Below, piece after piece: positions 49,555 to 57,572 of a stretch of 64,000 nt of DNA (its first letter is position 1; each line of letters begins with the position of its first letter). The notes under the pieces were generated by a model. The model was not told where the DNA came from, did not search any database, and saw nothing but the letters and a program-made list of their open reading frames with translations. The position numbers and the translations under genes were made by a program. The stretch is from VRUE01 sp963699225 (GTDB lineage: Bacteria; Actinomycetota; Thermoleophilia; Solirubrobacterales; 70-9): the NCBI GenBank assembly GCA_963699225.1, contig OY969423.1, forward strand, positions 2,108,001 through 2,172,000. The letters are read 5' to 3'.

Positions 49555-50249
49555 ACCCAGTTGCCGCCCCAGCCGCCATCTCCGATCCGGAGGCGATCGC
49601 CGCCGAGCTCGAGGATCGCTCGGCCGAGCAGACGATCGAGTGGATGTTCGAGACCTTTGGCGAGAGCCACTACATCGCTTGCTCGTTCCAGAAAACGAGC
49701 TCGGTGACCGCGCACCTGGCCAGCAAGGTCAATCCGCAGGCCCGCTTCTTCTATCTCGACACCGACGTGCTCTTCCCGGAGACGTACGAGACGCGCGATC
49801 GTCTTGCCGAGTCGCTGGGGATCGAGTTCGACCGGTACCACAACCTGACGCTCGAGGAGCAGGCCGCCCAGCACGGCGACGAGCTCTGGAACCGCGACCC
49901 CGACGCCTGCTGCGGATTGCGCAAGGTCGAGCCGATGCGCAGGGCGCTTTCTTCCGTAGACTGCTGGCTCGCCGGCGTCCGCCGTGAGGACTCAGCCAGC
50001 CGCGCCAACACCGCGAAGTTCGGCTGGGACAAGCGCTTTGAGCTCTGGAAGCTCAACCCCCTCGCGGACTGGACCGAACGCGATGTCTGGAACTACATCC
50101 ATGAGCACGACCTCCCGTACAACCCGCTCCACGATCAGGGCTACCCCTCGATCGGTTGCACGCACTGCACCAAGCCGGTCGGTGTCGGTGGCTCGTCCCG
50201 CGATGGCCGCTGGGCGGGTCTCGAAAAGACCGAGTGCGGGATCAACTAG
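49551..50249 (+). CDS. cysH: Adenosine 5'-phosphosulfate reductase
   Basis: 232 residues; the start overlaps the sulfite reductase stop (ATGA). The fold contains the PP-loop-related segment and a RKVEPMRRAL block. Cysteine pairs DACCGLRK and GCTHCTKPV bind a 4Fe-4S cluster, which marks APS rather than PAPS reductases. The family's C-terminal catalytic Cys is in KTECGIN. It reduces APS to sulfite and AMP with thioredoxin, feeding the sulfite reductase next to it. Confidence 0.95.
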   Translation: MNPVAAPAAISDPEAIAAELEDRSAEQTIEWMFETFGESHYIACSFQKTSSVTAHLASKVNPQARFFYLDTDVLFPETYETRDRLAESLGIEFDRYHNLTLEEQAAQHGDELWNRDPDACCGLRKVEPMRRALSSVDCWLAGVRREDSASRANTAKFGWDKRFELWKLNPLADWTERDVWNYIHEHDLPYNPLHDQGYPSIGCTHCTKPVGVGGSSRDGRWAGLEKTECGIN

Positions 50250-50316
50250 CGGCGCCACGCGCCTGAAATAACTCTTCCGTAACCCCCTCCCCCGACCGAT
50301 TGGTGAGATTCAACGC

Positions 50317-51393
50317 ATGAGCGAGACGATGACTGAGCTTTCCCTGACACTTGACGAGCGCCATACCGCCGACTTCGAGATGATCGGCAACGGTGGCTTC
50401 GCGCCGCTGACCGGTTTCCAGGGGTCCGCCGACTGGGAGCGCGTCTGTTCTGAGATGCGCACCACCGACGGCGACTACTGGCCGATTCCGATCACCCTGG
50501 CCAGCGACCTGGAGTGCGAGGCCGGCGACACGATCGCTCTCTCCAGCGACGAAGGCAAGCCGCTTGGTCGGCTCAAGGTCACCGAGATCTGGGAGCGCGA
50601 CGTCAAGCGCGAGGCTGAGCAGGTCTACGGCACGACCGATGAGAACCACCCGGGCGTCGCCGCGATCTACGAGGAGGGCAACCGCATGATCGCCGGCCCG
50701 ATCGAGGTCGACGCGCTGCCGGATCACGAGGAGGCCTTCATGCGCCGCTACAAGACGGCGGCCGAGCACAAGGCAGACTTCGAGGCGCGCGGCTGGAAGA
50801 AGATCGTCGCCTTCCAGACCCGCAACCCGATCCACCGTGCCCACGAGTACCTGACCAAGGCGGCGCTGGAGACCTGCGACGGGCTCTTCATCCACCCCCT
50901 GATCGGCAAGACCAAGGCCGGTGACATCCCCGCCGACGTGCGGATGCGCTGCTACGAGGTGCTGATGGAGAACTACTACCCGAACGACCGGGTGGTGCTG
51001 GGCGTGAAGCCGGCGAAGATGCACTACGCCGGCCCCCGCGAGGCGGTCCTGCACGCGATCGTCCGCCGCAACTACGGCGCCACGCACTTCATCGTCGGCC
51101 GCGACCACGCCGGTGCCGGTGACTACTACGGCACCTACGACGCGCAGAAGATCTTCGACACGATCGACATCGACGAGCTCGGCATCGAGCCGCTGATGTT
51201 CGAGCACACCTTCTGGTGCAACGAGTGCGAGGGCCTTGCTTCCAACAAGACCTGTCCGCATGACCAAGAGGCGCGCCTCTTCCTTTCCGGAACCAAGGTC
51301 CGCGAAATGCTCGGCAACGGCGAAAGGCCGCCGCACGAGTTCTCGCGTGACGAGGTCGCCGACATCCTGATCGACGCTTACAAGGAGGACTGA
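50317..51393 (+). CDS. sat: ATP sulfurylase (sulfate adenylyltransferase)
   Basis: 358 residues. Catalytic motifs are QTRNPIHRAHEYL (QxRNP-HxxH) and GRDHAGAGDYYG; a CNECEGLASNKTCPHD zinc-like segment lies near the C-terminus. It makes APS from sulfate and ATP, the first step of assimilation. It is 67 bases after cysH and seven bases before the APS kinase gene. This is the monofunctional dissimilatory-like Sat type, not the CysDN heterodimer. Confidence 0.96.
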   Translation: MSETMTELSLTLDERHTADFEMIGNGGFAPLTGFQGSADWERVCSEMRTTDGDYWPIPITLASDLECEAGDTIALSSDEGKPLGRLKVTEIWERDVKREAEQVYGTTDENHPGVAAIYEEGNRMIAGPIEVDALPDHEEAFMRRYKTAAEHKADFEARGWKKIVAFQTRNPIHRAHEYLTKAALETCDGLFIHPLIGKTKAGDIPADVRMRCYEVLMENYYPNDRVVLGVKPAKMHYAGPREAVLHAIVRRNYGATHFIVGRDHAGAGDYYGTYDAQKIFDTIDIDELGIEPLMFEHTFWCNECEGLASNKTCPHDQEARLFLSGTKVREMLGNGERPPHEFSRDEVADILIDAYKED

Positions 51394-51399
51394 GAAAGC

Positions 51400-51954
51400 A
51401 TGGCTGGCGAGAAGGGCTTCACCCTCTGGTTCACCGGACTCTCCGGTGCTGGCAAGACGACCATCTCCGGACTGCTGGAGACCCAACTGCGCGAGCGTGG
51501 CTCCAAGCTGGAGATCCTCGACGGCGACGTCGTGCGCGAAAACCTCTCCAAGGGGCTCGGCTTCTCGAAGGAGGACCGCGACATCAACATCCGTCGCATC
51601 GCCTTCGTCGCTGACCTGCTCAGCCGCAACGGCGTGCCGGTGATCACCGCGGCGATCTCCCCCTACGCGGAGATCCGCGACGAGGCCCACGAGCTGATGG
51701 GCGACCGCTTCATCGAGGTCTACGTCAAGGCATCGGTCGACACCTGCGCCGAGCGCGACGTCAAGGGGCTCTACGCCAAGGCGTTCTCGGGCGAGATCAA
51801 GGAATTCACCGGCGTCAGCGATCCATATGAGATTCCGGAGAACCCGGCTTGGGTCTGCGACACGGAGAACGAGACGCCTGAGGAGTCGGCGGCCAAGCTG
51901 TTGGAGTACCTCGAGTCGCGGGAGCTGATTCCGGCGGCTGCGGTTACCGCTTAG
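51400..51954 (+). CDS. cysC: Adenylylsulfate (APS) kinase
   Basis: 184 residues. The P-loop is GLSGAGKTT, followed by EILDGDVVRENLS, GFSKEDRDINIRRI, and a FIEVYVKASVDTCAERDVKG segment. It phosphorylates APS to PAPS. As APS is also reduced directly by CysH, PAPS made here is probably for sulfotransferases. A separate sulfatase gene lies 3 kb away. A long palindrome starts 12 bases after its stop. Confidence 0.96.
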   Translation: MAGEKGFTLWFTGLSGAGKTTISGLLETQLRERGSKLEILDGDVVRENLSKGLGFSKEDRDINIRRIAFVADLLSRNGVPVITAAISPYAEIRDEAHELMGDRFIEVYVKASVDTCAERDVKGLYAKAFSGEIKEFTGVSDPYEIPENPAWVCDTENETPEESAAKLLEYLESRELIPAAAVTA

Positions 51955-51966
51955 TCCGAAGCGGAC

Positions 51967-52044
51967 GGGAGGGGCGACGACCCCTCCCAAAACGCGCGGC
52001 AGGAGCCGCGCTCGAGTGTTTTGGGAGGGGCCACCGCCCCTCCC
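51967..52044. repeat. Long palindrome, group A copy 3; likely bidirectional terminator
   Basis: Arms of 27 bases (51967-51993 and 52018-52044), ending CCCAAAAC/GTTTTGGG and with a four-base internal mismatch patch, surround the same 24-base core in reverse orientation (one base different from copy 1). Each outer arm can also fold on itself (GGAGGGG/CCCCTCC). It lies between the cysC stop and the convergent PHP gene. Confidence 0.85.
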
Positions 52045-52092
52045 TTTCTCGTTCTGGGGGCGGTAACCGCAGCCGCCGCGCAGCTTGTGGGT

Positions 52093-52147
52093 CCGGTGCG
52101 CTTTATGCACTCCCAGCGTGCACAAGGCGCACCGGGAGCGACTCGAT
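52093..52147. repeat. Palindromic repeat, group B copy 4
   Basis: CCGGTGCGC (52093-52101) pairs with GCGCACCGG (52127-52135), with an inner hairpin TGCAC/GTGCA (52106-52110 and 52118-52122). The right flank CACCGGGAGCGACTCGATG (52129-52147) matches that of the copy inside DUF1365. It is just beyond the PHP gene's stop and may add to termination. Confidence 0.65.
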
Positions 52148-52150
52148 GCT

Positions 52151-52963
52151 CTAGCTGCGCTTGGGGGGGACCTGGGGCTCGGCTAGGCCGTAGGTGTTGT
52201 AGTCGCCGAATTTGGAGAAGGTCTTGTGGGTGGGGCCGTGGTAGTCGGAGGAGGCGGTGGGGATCAGATCCAGCTCCTCGCAGAGGTGGAGGAGGTGTTC
52301 GGTCTGCTCTTGGGTGTGGGGGGGATAGAAGGCCTCGACGCCGTCGGGTTTGAGGGAGCGGATCAGGTCCTCTACCTCGTCGGGGTCGTCGATGTCCCAG
52401 TAGGGGTGGGCGATGACCGCGGTGCCGCCGGCCTCGTGGATCAGGGCGATCGCCTGCTCGGCGGTGGGCCAGCGGCGGGGGACGAAGGCCTTGGCGCCGG
52501 GCACCAGGTACTCCTCGAAGAAGGGGCCGAGGTCGCCGGTTGCACCGGCCGCCCGGGCAATGTGCGGTCGCCCGATCGAGAGCGCGTCACCTGCCTCTTT
52601 GATCGCGTCCTCCAACTTCACTTCGAAGCCCCATTTGCGCAGCCGCCCAATGATCTCCTCGGCCCGGTTGACCCGTTCCTTCTGCGCCCGTTCGCAAACC
52701 GGCTTGATCGTCACCAAATCGACCCAGTAGCCGCAGATATGCAGGTCTTCGGCGTACTCGTGCACGCAAGACATCTCGATCGCGGGCACCAGCTCGACGC
52801 CAAGCCCCTTCGCTGCCTCGGCGGCCTCCTCGACGCCAGCGACGGCGTCGTGGTCGGTGAGGGCCAAGGTCGTGACCCCGGCTTCCCAGGCTTGGGCAAC
52901 GACTTCGGCTGGCGCCAACTGGCCATCGGAAACCGTCGAATGTGACTGAAGCTCGATCAACAT
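52151..52963 (-). CDS. PHP-domain metal-dependent phosphoesterase
   Basis: 270 residues with the four PHP motifs: QSHSTVSDG, LALTDHDAV, AIEMSC and a later SSDYHG, plus IAHPYWD. These are the metal ligands of the polymerase-and-histidinol-phosphatase superfamily. Close relatives (YciV/RnaseAM group) act on nucleoside 3',5'-bisphosphates or short RNA ends, which would include the PAP left over from PAPS use. That link to the nearby cysC gene is inference. Confidence 0.88.
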   Translation of the reverse strand: MLIELQSHSTVSDGQLAPAEVVAQAWEAGVTTLALTDHDAVAGVEEAAEAAKGLGVELVPAIEMSCVHEYAEDLHICGYWVDLVTIKPVCERAQKERVNRAEEIIGRLRKWGFEVKLEDAIKEAGDALSIGRPHIARAAGATGDLGPFFEEYLVPGAKAFVPRRWPTAEQAIALIHEAGGTAVIAHPYWDIDDPDEVEDLIRSLKPDGVEAFYPPHTQEQTEHLLHLCEELDLIPTASSDYHGPTHKTFSKFGDYNTYGLAEPQVPPKRS

Positions 52964-53066
52964 CGAGCCGGAGAAGCTATTGCACCGGAAGGTATGGCGG
53001 CGGCGCAGTCATTCGAACCCTGACGGCCCCACCGCCCCGCCCCCGCGCTGATTAGACTGCGCCGCC

Positions 53067-54830
53067 GTGTTCCAGAAAGTCTTGATTGCCAACCGCGGCG
53101 AGATCGCGATCCGGGTCGCCCGGACGCTCAAGGAGATGGGCATCGGCTCGGTCGCCGTCTACTCGGAGATCGACCGCGACGCTCCCCACGTGCGCGCCGC
53201 CGACGAGGCCTTCCTGATCGGCCCCGCGGTCCCGGCCGAGAGCTATCTGAACATTCCCAAGATCATCGAGACGGCCAAGGAGGCAGGCGCCGAAGGGATC
53301 CACCCCGGCTACGGCTTCCTTGCCGAGAACGCCGAGATGGCTCGCGCCTGCGACGAGGCGGGGATCACCTGGATCGGCCCGCCGCCGGAGGCGATCGAAG
53401 CGATGGGCTCGAAGACCAAGGCGCGCGAGATCATGGAGCAGGCCGGGGTGCCGATCGTCCCCGGCTCGACCGAGGTCGCCAAGGATCTAGAGGAGGCAAA
53501 GCGCCAGGCCGAGGAAGCCGGCTACCCGGTCGCCTGCAAGGCCGCGGGCGGCGGTGGCGGCAAGGGCTTTCGCGTCGCGATGACCCCCGACGACCTGCAG
53601 GAGGCCTTCGAGGGCTCGGGCCGCGAAGGCGAGAAGTTCTTCTCCGACGACCGCGTCTACGTCGAGCGCTACCTCGAGGACCCACGCCACGTCGAGGTCC
53701 AGGTGCTGGCCGATAGTCACGGCAACGTGATTCACCTGGGCGAGCGCGACTGCTCGATCCAGCGTCGCCACCAGAAGGTGATCGAGGAGGCCCCGGGCCC
53801 GCACGTCGATGAGGAGATGCGCGAGCGGATCGGCAAGATCGCCACCGACGCGGCTGCTGCGGTCGGCTACCGCGGCGCCGGCACGATCGAGGGCATGCAG
53901 GTCGGCGACGAGTACTTCTTCCTCGAGATGAACACCCGCGTCCAGGTTGAGCACTGCGTGACCGAGATGGTCACCGGCATCGACATCGTCCGCGAGCAGA
54001 TCCTGGTCGCGGCTGGCGAGTCGCTCTCGATCGCCCAGGAGGACGTTGAGCTGAGCGGCTGGTCGATCGAGTGCCGGATCAACGCCGAGGCGGCGCACAA
54101 GAAGTTCGCCCCCGCGCCGGGCCCGATCGACGACTCCTACCGCGAGCCCTCCGGTCCCGGCGTTCGCGTTGACTCCGGCGTCGAGGGTGGCTCCGAGGTG
54201 ACGCCGATGTATGACCCGATGGTGGCCAAGCTGATCGTCTGGGACGTCGATCGCGAGAAGGCGACCCGGCGCATGCTGCGAGCGCTGAGCGAATACGACT
54301 CCGGCGGCCTGACCACGCTGATCCCCTTCCACGAAGCGATCCTCGCCACCGAGCAGTGGGCCCAGGGCGAGACCTGCCGCGACCTGATGGAGGACACCGA
54401 CTGGCTCAAGTCGACGGCTCCGGCCGATGCGAAGCCGCCCCAGCCCGCCGAGGGTGGCGGCGAGATCGTCAGCCGCGACTACAAGGTTGAGGTCTCCGGC
54501 AAGCTCTTCGACGTCAAGGTGATCGGCGAGGCTGCGGCCGGCGGCGGCGCTCCCGCCGCGGGTGGCAAGAAGCCGCCGAAGCGCGAGCGCAAGGCCGGCG
54601 GTGGCGGCGGCGCCTCGAGCGAGTCGCTGTCCTCGCCGCTGCAGGGCACCGTCTTCAAAGTCGCCGTGGAGAAAGGCGCCGAGGTCGCCGAGGGCGATCT
54701 GATCTGCGTGATCGAGGCGATGAAGATGGAGAACGAGATCGTCGCCCACCGCGCCGGCAAGGTTGAGGAGCTCAAGATCGCCGAGGGGGACGCGGTCTCC
54801 AGTGGCGACGTCCTCGCCGTGATCAAGTAG
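53067..54830 (+). CDS. Biotin carboxylase/biotin-carrier fusion, acyl-CoA carboxylase alpha subunit
   Basis: 587 residues from GTG53067. The N-terminal biotin carboxylase part has VLIANRGEIAIRVART, the ATP-grasp glycine loop KAAGGGGGKGFR, and FLEMNTRVQVEHCVTE. A Gly/Ala/Lys-rich linker (about 495-525) leads to a biotinyl domain with EAMKMEN (biotin on the Lys). It carboxylates biotin for an acetyl- or propionyl-CoA carboxylase; the beta (carboxyltransferase) subunit is not in this window. TAGACT eight bases before the start suggests leaderless expression. Confidence 0.95.
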   Translation: MFQKVLIANRGEIAIRVARTLKEMGIGSVAVYSEIDRDAPHVRAADEAFLIGPAVPAESYLNIPKIIETAKEAGAEGIHPGYGFLAENAEMARACDEAGITWIGPPPEAIEAMGSKTKAREIMEQAGVPIVPGSTEVAKDLEEAKRQAEEAGYPVACKAAGGGGGKGFRVAMTPDDLQEAFEGSGREGEKFFSDDRVYVERYLEDPRHVEVQVLADSHGNVIHLGERDCSIQRRHQKVIEEAPGPHVDEEMRERIGKIATDAAAAVGYRGAGTIEGMQVGDEYFFLEMNTRVQVEHCVTEMVTGIDIVREQILVAAGESLSIAQEDVELSGWSIECRINAEAAHKKFAPAPGPIDDSYREPSGPGVRVDSGVEGGSEVTPMYDPMVAKLIVWDVDREKATRRMLRALSEYDSGGLTTLIPFHEAILATEQWAQGETCRDLMEDTDWLKSTAPADAKPPQPAEGGGEIVSRDYKVEVSGKLFDVKVIGEAAAGGGAPAAGGKKPPKRERKAGGGGGASSESLSSPLQGTVFKVAVEKGAEVAEGDLICVIEAMKMENEIVAHRAGKVEELKIAEGDAVSSGDVLAVIK

Positions 54831-54851
54831 CGCTCGCGGCGCCGACGAAGC

Positions 54852-56699
54852 TCAGCGTTTCTGCTGCTGTTTCTTCGCTTCCCGTTCTTCTTTGTCGTGC
54901 TGCTTTTTTTCGCGTCGTTCTGCCTTGACCTGGCGGATCACCTGCTGGCGTTCGCGGCGGGTCAGCGGGATTTCGGCGGATTCTTCGCGACAGCCGCGGC
55001 CGCTGCAGTCCTCCAGCCGTTCGGTCAGTTCGCGGTGGAGGAAGTTGCGCACCGGGAAGTAGTTGGGGATGCGGACCAGGTTGTTGAGCTCGTACGGGTC
55101 CGTTTCGAGGTCGTAGAGCTCCTTCTCGCCGTCCGGCCAGGCGATGTACTTGTAGGGACCGAGACGGATTCCCTCGTAGTCCTTCGGGGGCGCCAGCAGC
55201 GAGGCACCAGCTTCGCCGCCGGGGCGGCCGGCCGTTCCGCTCTTGCGGGCGGCGAGGCTCTGCTCGCGCGTGGAGCGACTCTGGTCGCCGGGTTCGGCGA
55301 TCGCGCCGGCTTCGTTGACGTCGTCGGTTTCGACGAAGGACTCGAAGAGGTAAGGCCGCAGGGTGCGCAGGTTGGGGTCTTTGAAGAAGGGCGTCATCGA
55401 GCGCCCGTCGACGCTCTTGTCGGGTGTGACCCCGGCCAGTTCGAGGATCGTCGGCGCGATGTCGATGTTGCCGACGACCTCACCCGATTCCGTGTCGGCT
55501 TTGATGTGCGGGCCGCGAATCAGGAAGGGCAGGTGGGTCGAGGGCTCGTAGGCGAGGAACTTGCCGCCGAGCAGGCGGTGCTCACCGTAGAAGAAGCCGT
55601 TGTCGGAGGTGAAGATGACGTAGGTGTTGCGCAGCCGGTGCAGCGAGCCCAGCGTGTCGATCAGCAGTTTCACCCCATCGTCGATCGAGCGCAGCGACTC
55701 GAGCGCCTTGTCGTAGTAGACCCGGTAGGTGTGGATTTCGCTGAGGCCGAGGTAGGGCGCTTCGCGGATGAAGCTCGGCTTGTCGGTGACGTTGCCCTCG
55801 TCGAAGCCCTGGCCGCGGTTGTGGGGTAGCGGTGCGCCCTTGAACCAGTCGTAGTGGCGCGGTGCCGGCTCCGGCCCGGCGGGCTTGCGGAAGTCGCCGT
55901 GGGGAGCGGTGTAGTCGAGCTGCAGGTAGAAGGGCTGTTCGGGCGAGGTGGCGCGCAGTTCCTGCGTCGCCAGGTTGGTCAGCATGTCGGTCTCGTAGAA
56001 GCAGGGCTGGCCGTTGAGCGGCGCGAAAGGGCAGCCGATGTCGTCGCGGGTCGTGTATTCACGTGGTTCCCAGGTGCCGGAGTCGCCGTAAGGCCCTTCA
56101 ACGACCCCGTTGTTGTTGAGCGAGTAGCCGTAGTAGTAGTGATGGGTGTCAGCGTTGAGCACCGTGTGCCAAGCGCTCCAACCGGGGGGCACTTCGGTGC
56201 CGTTCGAATACGGTTCGTCGCCGTAGCCGTTGAGGAACTTGCCGACGTGGATCGTGCGGTAGCCGGCGCCCTGCAGCCAGGTGGCGATGTTGTGGGTGTA
56301 GGCGCCGCGGAAGGAGAAGCCGAAGTAACCGCCGTTGGGCTGGATGTTGCCCTTGACGCCGTTGTTGTGGGCGTAGCGGCCGGTCAGCAAGCTGACCCGC
56401 GAGGGGCAGCAGAGCGGGTAGGAGACGTAGTAGCGGTTGAAGGTCTCACCGCGTTTGGCGATCAGGTTGAGCGTGTTCGGCATCGCCTGCAGCTTTGGCT
56501 GGCCGAAGGCGGCGTAGAGCTGATCGAGAGTCTGATCGTCAGTCTGGATGACGACGAAGCTGGGCCGTTCCGGTGTCGCCGCGGCGGCGCTGGAGCGAAA
56601 CCCCGTGGTGGCGAGCAGGCAGAGCAGCGCCAGCATGCCGGCCGCGATCACGGCGAGCCGGATGCCCCGTCCTACCCTGCTTTGTTCGGATCGATGCAT
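54852..56699 (-). CDS. Secreted sulfatase
   Basis: 615 residues with a signal peptide. The type I sulfatase signature CCPSRVSLLTG carries the Cys that must be converted to formylglycine (CxPSR). Metal-binding residues are in QTDDQTLD near the start and SDNGFFYGEH later; LQLDYTAPHG also fits. It most resembles N-acetylglucosamine-6-sulfatase/arylsulfatase A-type enzymes that remove sulfate esters from glycans outside the cell. A 40-residue, highly charged Lys/Arg/Glu/Gln tail ends the protein. The nearby sulfate assimilation genes could use the sulfate released. No formylglycine-generating enzyme is in the window. Confidence 0.92.
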   Translation of the reverse strand: MHRSEQSRVGRGIRLAVIAAGMLALLCLLATTGFRSSAAAATPERPSFVVIQTDDQTLDQLYAAFGQPKLQAMPNTLNLIAKRGETFNRYYVSYPLCCPSRVSLLTGRYAHNNGVKGNIQPNGGYFGFSFRGAYTHNIATWLQGAGYRTIHVGKFLNGYGDEPYSNGTEVPPGWSAWHTVLNADTHHYYYGYSLNNNGVVEGPYGDSGTWEPREYTTRDDIGCPFAPLNGQPCFYETDMLTNLATQELRATSPEQPFYLQLDYTAPHGDFRKPAGPEPAPRHYDWFKGAPLPHNRGQGFDEGNVTDKPSFIREAPYLGLSEIHTYRVYYDKALESLRSIDDGVKLLIDTLGSLHRLRNTYVIFTSDNGFFYGEHRLLGGKFLAYEPSTHLPFLIRGPHIKADTESGEVVGNIDIAPTILELAGVTPDKSVDGRSMTPFFKDPNLRTLRPYLFESFVETDDVNEAGAIAEPGDQSRSTREQSLAARKSGTAGRPGGEAGASLLAPPKDYEGIRLGPYKYIAWPDGEKELYDLETDPYELNNLVRIPNYFPVRNFLHRELTERLEDCSGRGCREESAEIPLTRRERQQVIRQVKAERREKKQHDKEEREAKKQQQKR

Positions 56700-56776
56700 G
56701 GAGATAGCGGTCGCGCAGGCGACCTACCCGGTCGAAACAACTGCGCGCGCTGAAGTTGCGAAACGCTAGAGAACGC

Positions 56777-57460
56777 TCAGGACGCGCCGAGCTTTTTGGC
56801 TGCGTCGCGGAAGGTCTTGACGGTGGCGCTGGGCGCCTTGCGGCCTTCGAGTTTCTCGCCGTGGCGGTTGACCCAGATCACCGGCACGTTCATTTTCAGC
56901 AGCGGCGCGACATCGTTGGTGTAGTTGCAGCCGATGTGCAGCCAGCCCTTCTTGCCGCCGATCCGCCGCGCCGCCTCTTTGAAGTGGACGGGGTCGGGCT
57001 TGTAGCTGCGCACCTGCTGCGCGGTGACCACGAGGTCGAGTTCGGTGCGCAGGTGGCGGCGCGAGATGCCGAGAAGTTTGTCGTCGATGTTGGAGACGAT
57101 GCCGATCTCGTAGCGTTTGCCGAGCCGGTCCATCGCCGCGTTGGACTCGCGGAAGGGGAGCCAGTAGGCGACGCTGTCGGGGAGGAACTGCGCCCGTGAG
57201 GGCTCGATCTCCCAGCCCAGCTCACCGGCGACTTTGACGATCGTGCGGCGCAGCACCTCGGCGTAGAGCTCGTAGGAGCCGGCCATGATTTCGGCCTGGA
57301 CCTCCATGAAGCGGGCGAGGAAGGGTTCCTCTTCGAAGCTGAAGCCGTCCTTCTGTGCCTCTTTCTTGCAGGCATCGATGATGCCTTTCTCCCAATCGAT
57401 CAGGGTGCCGTAACAGTCGGTGGTTACCCATTTGACGGTTTTTAGACTGGGGAGGGGCAT
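56777..57460 (-). CDS. HAD-superfamily hydrolase (haloacid dehalogenase type II-like)
   Basis: 227 residues. The nucleophile motif VTTDCYGTLIDW (DxxGT, first Asp catalytic), the SNIDD loop (motif II), Lys in SYKPDP (motif III) and IGCNYTNDV (motif IV) are all present. A helical cap follows motif I, as in L-2-haloacid dehalogenases and related phosphatases. The substrate is unknown. There is no ribosome binding site; TAATGC lies nine bases before the ATG. Confidence 0.88.
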   Translation of the reverse strand: MPLPSLKTVKWVTTDCYGTLIDWEKGIIDACKKEAQKDGFSFEEEPFLARFMEVQAEIMAGSYELYAEVLRRTIVKVAGELGWEIEPSRAQFLPDSVAYWLPFRESNAAMDRLGKRYEIGIVSNIDDKLLGISRRHLRTELDLVVTAQQVRSYKPDPVHFKEAARRIGGKKGWLHIGCNYTNDVAPLLKMNVPVIWVNRHGEKLEGRKAPSATVKTFRDAAKKLGAS

Positions 57461-57572
57461 GGCGGCGGCGCATTATGTCAGTAGCCCGCAAGGCAGGCGG
57501 CGCGCCACTTGAAGTCGGCCGCGGCAAAGGTCGGATAGGCTGCCGCCCGCGCCGCAGGGGCGCCTTCCACCC

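Noticed and set aside
52534..52552. Palindrome GCCGGTTGCACCGGC in the PHP gene as another repeat copy
   Set aside because: Only about 15 bases, without the arms or flank shared by the other copies, and it encodes normal family sequence.
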